7,394 bases of DNA from an uncultured Lachnospiraceae bacterium (GTDB lineage Bacteria > Bacillota > Clostridia > Lachnospirales > Lachnospiraceae), in contig CAKRWX010000115.1 of the NCBI GenBank assembly GCA_934418055.1, positions 1 through 7,394 on the forward strand. Direction: 5' to 3'. The notes under the pieces were generated by a model. It was not told the DNA's origin and ran no database searches. It was given only the letters and a program-made list of their open reading frames with translations. Shown piece after piece: positions 5,708 to 7,394 of the stretch (the first letter of the stretch is position 1; the number at the start of each line of letters is the position of its first letter). A program made the translations under genes and the position numbers.

Positions 5708-7394
5708 ATGCATTTTCGCGGAACTTATCAAAAAACGCTTGCCCGCATCCTGTCTGCAGCTGCTATCATCATGGCATTGCTGATCAGTGTTTTAAGCGGT
5801 GCCTTTCTGGAGCGGCAGACACATGCAGAATATGAGTATCATTTAGAGCAGACAGCCAAAAGCCAGGAGTCCAGCGCCACCATCGCATCTAACGTGATCT
5901 TAAACACGGTTTTAAAATGCGCATCCAATCAGAGTATCATCCGCTGGGTCAACTCCTCCAGTCTGCCTGAGTATTATTTCAATGCCATCGGAGCCACCAA
6001 AGGTCTGCAGGAATCGATCAATAACACACTTCCTATCGAGTATCAGTGCGCGCTGATGCCATTGAGTGTCAAAGCCTTCAATGGCAAGATCGCGGATATG
6101 GTGCTGACACATAACCGCACCATGGCTGTTTCGGAGCTTTTATCCACACTTCATATCGACCAGCAGGAATATCTGTGGCTGATCGACCATTTTTATAACA
6201 GTGATGAACCATACTTTCTTGCACGCTACGATCAGGAAAGTCAGGATCTGGAAAACATGATCTACATCATGAAAGCCAATCATACAAAAAATACGAAAAA
6301 CGCTTTTCTGATCTTTGTGACGATACCAAGAGAAACTTTTGTTGCAGCTTCTGAGGATGAAGACTTCTTTCTGTACAACAGCTCAGGGATCTTCGCCTAT
6401 TCCCATAACACAGAGGAGTTTCAGAAGCACTGCCAGCAGATCTACGAGAAGCTTTTGGTTTCAAAAAGTGCTTCTTATTATGGCAAAGCCCAGAACATTT
6501 CTGGCGGATACTTACTGGTCACCGGAATCACGCCTTTTCAGTGGCTGATGGCATCCATTTATCCTTCCTATAAGCTTCCTGCTGAGACACTGCTGATCTT
6601 CTTCATCATCGTATTTCTTACGATCGGCCTGTTTCTGTACCTCAGTTACCATCTGGTTGAACGCTTATACCGCCCTATGGAAGAGCTTATGGAATCCTCT
6701 TCTATCCCGGCAGGCCAGACTGGGGAAGCCATCGATGAATTTGCGGTCATCCGGAATAACATTGAGGAAAATTCCAAGCTGGCCCACACAAAGGCATATA
6801 AGGATCTGTTATTTACCAGAAAGCCAGACCTTTCCTCCAGATACTTTCAGTATCCGGATGCCTCCTACTGTGTATCTCTTGGTGAAACCATGAATCCGGA
6901 GGATGAGCATGCATTTCATGCCATTGCAATCCAGAAAGCGGCTGCTTATGAGCTTTCTATCCAGCAGGAACAGGTGATCTACATTGATCTGGATTATAAC
7001 CGTTATGCCCTGATCATCCGCACGGATTCCATTGAGGAGGCCAAGCAGTTACTGACCCAGCTCTTAAACCAGTTAGAGGATCAGGAGGATCTGTCTGTCT
7101 CTGACCACCGGGTTGTGCTTTCTGATATCCATAAGGGGCTTGACCAGCTCTATTTATGCTATCACGAGGCTCTGCGGATCCTGGAATTCCGTTATCTTCA
7201 CGCTAAAACACGGCTGATCACTTACCGTGATATTTCCTCCATTGATGCAGCGACCTACTACTCCTATCCACTTCAGACGGAAAAACGCCTGATCCAGTGC
7301 GTGCTGGATGGCAAAGAGGAGGCACTGGACATCTTTGATGATGTTGTCCGGGAGAATATCGCGAATAAGGATCTGTCCAGAGAAAACCTGCAGA
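5708..7394 (+). CDS. Membrane-anchored AraC/YesN-type sensor regulator, C-terminus cut by the window
   Basis: An uninterrupted frame of 562 codons runs from the ATG to the window edge. The first membrane helix is at about residues 14-34, followed by about 260 residues of presumed extracellular sensor. The second helix is at about 295-315 (LLIFFIIVFLTIGLFLYLSY), followed by a short HAMP-like stretch (ERLYRPMEELM). The cytoplasmic part has features of AraC-family membrane regulators: the segment LYLCYHEALRILEFRYL at about 481-497, then ITYRDISS, and near the edge a helical stretch YSYPLQTEKRLIQCVLDGK that in such proteins precedes the AraC-type helix-turn-helix. That DNA-binding domain would lie beyond the edge and is not seen; typical family length is about 700-780 residues. 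The start lies four bases after the sulfatase stop, with GAAGGG (5694-5699) inside the end of that gene, so the two are co-translated. It probably regulates this locus in response to an external glycan. Confidence 0.8.
   Translation, partial: MHFRGTYQKTLARILSAAAIIMALLISVLSGAFLERQTHAEYEYHLEQTAKSQESSATIASNVILNTVLKCASNQSIIRWVNSSSLPEYYFNAIGATKGLQESINNTLPIEYQCALMPLSVKAFNGKIADMVLTHNRTMAVSELLSTLHIDQQEYLWLIDHFYNSDEPYFLARYDQESQDLENMIYIMKANHTKNTKNAFLIFVTIPRETFVAASEDEDFFLYNSSGIFAYSHNTEEFQKHCQQIYEKLLVSKSASYYGKAQNISGGYLLVTGITPFQWLMASIYPSYKLPAETLLIFFIIVFLTIGLFLYLSYHLVERLYRPMEELMESSSIPAGQTGEAIDEFAVIRNNIEENSKLAHTKAYKDLLFTRKPDLSSRYFQYPDASYCVSLGETMNPEDEHAFHAIAIQKAAAYELSIQQEQVIYIDLDYNRYALIIRTDSIEEAKQLLTQLLNQLEDQEDLSVSDHRVVLSDIHKGLDQLYLCYHEALRILEFRYLHAKTRLITYRDISSIDAATYYSYPLQTEKRLIQCVLDGKEEALDIFDDVVRENIANKDLSRENLQ

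Noticed and set aside
6267..6893. Open frames on both strands inside the sensor regulator (6267-6464 minus, 6339-6548 plus, 6657-6893 plus).
   Set aside because: The 562-codon frame from 5708 runs through all of them without a stop and has membrane helices and family-like segments; the others have no start signals or recognisable features.

Overview
The window looks like a fragment of a carbohydrate-use locus from an anaerobic Firmicute, most likely of the Lachnospiraceae/Clostridia type. This assignment is inference. It rests on strong AGGAGG-type ribosome binding sites, a lipoprotein with an A/T/E-rich linker after the signal peptide, LplABC-type transporter genes without an ATPase gene, and a membrane-bound AraC-type regulator. 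No genus can be named from the sequence alone. No rRNA, tRNA, mobile element or CRISPR array is visible.

Layout: the centre is a divergent intergenic region (3952-4233) with one promoter facing each way. Leftward (minus strand) runs a three-gene sugar ABC transporter operon: permease 1 (3951-3004), permease 2 (2993-2097) and a solute-binding lipoprotein (2076-433). It is closed by a strong intrinsic terminator (418-386). Beyond the terminator, in the same direction, begins a formylglycine-type sulfatase (294-1) that leaves the window after 98 residues. Rightward (plus strand) lie a second, complete formylglycine-type sulfatase of 489 residues (4234-5703) and, four bases after its stop, a large gene (5708 onward) that stays open to the window edge. 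That gene encodes a two-transmembrane sensor whose cytoplasmic part resembles the linker region of AraC/YesN-type regulators. The expected DNA-binding domain would lie past the edge.

How the parts may work together (inference): a sulfated oligosaccharide outside the cell is sensed by the membrane regulator, captured by the lipoprotein and imported by the two permeases with an ATPase encoded elsewhere. It is then desulfated by the two sulfatases. Neither sulfatase has a signal peptide, which points to desulfation in the cytoplasm after import rather than outside the cell. The true substrate, the ATPase, the sulfatase-maturing enzyme and any glycoside hydrolases are not in the window.
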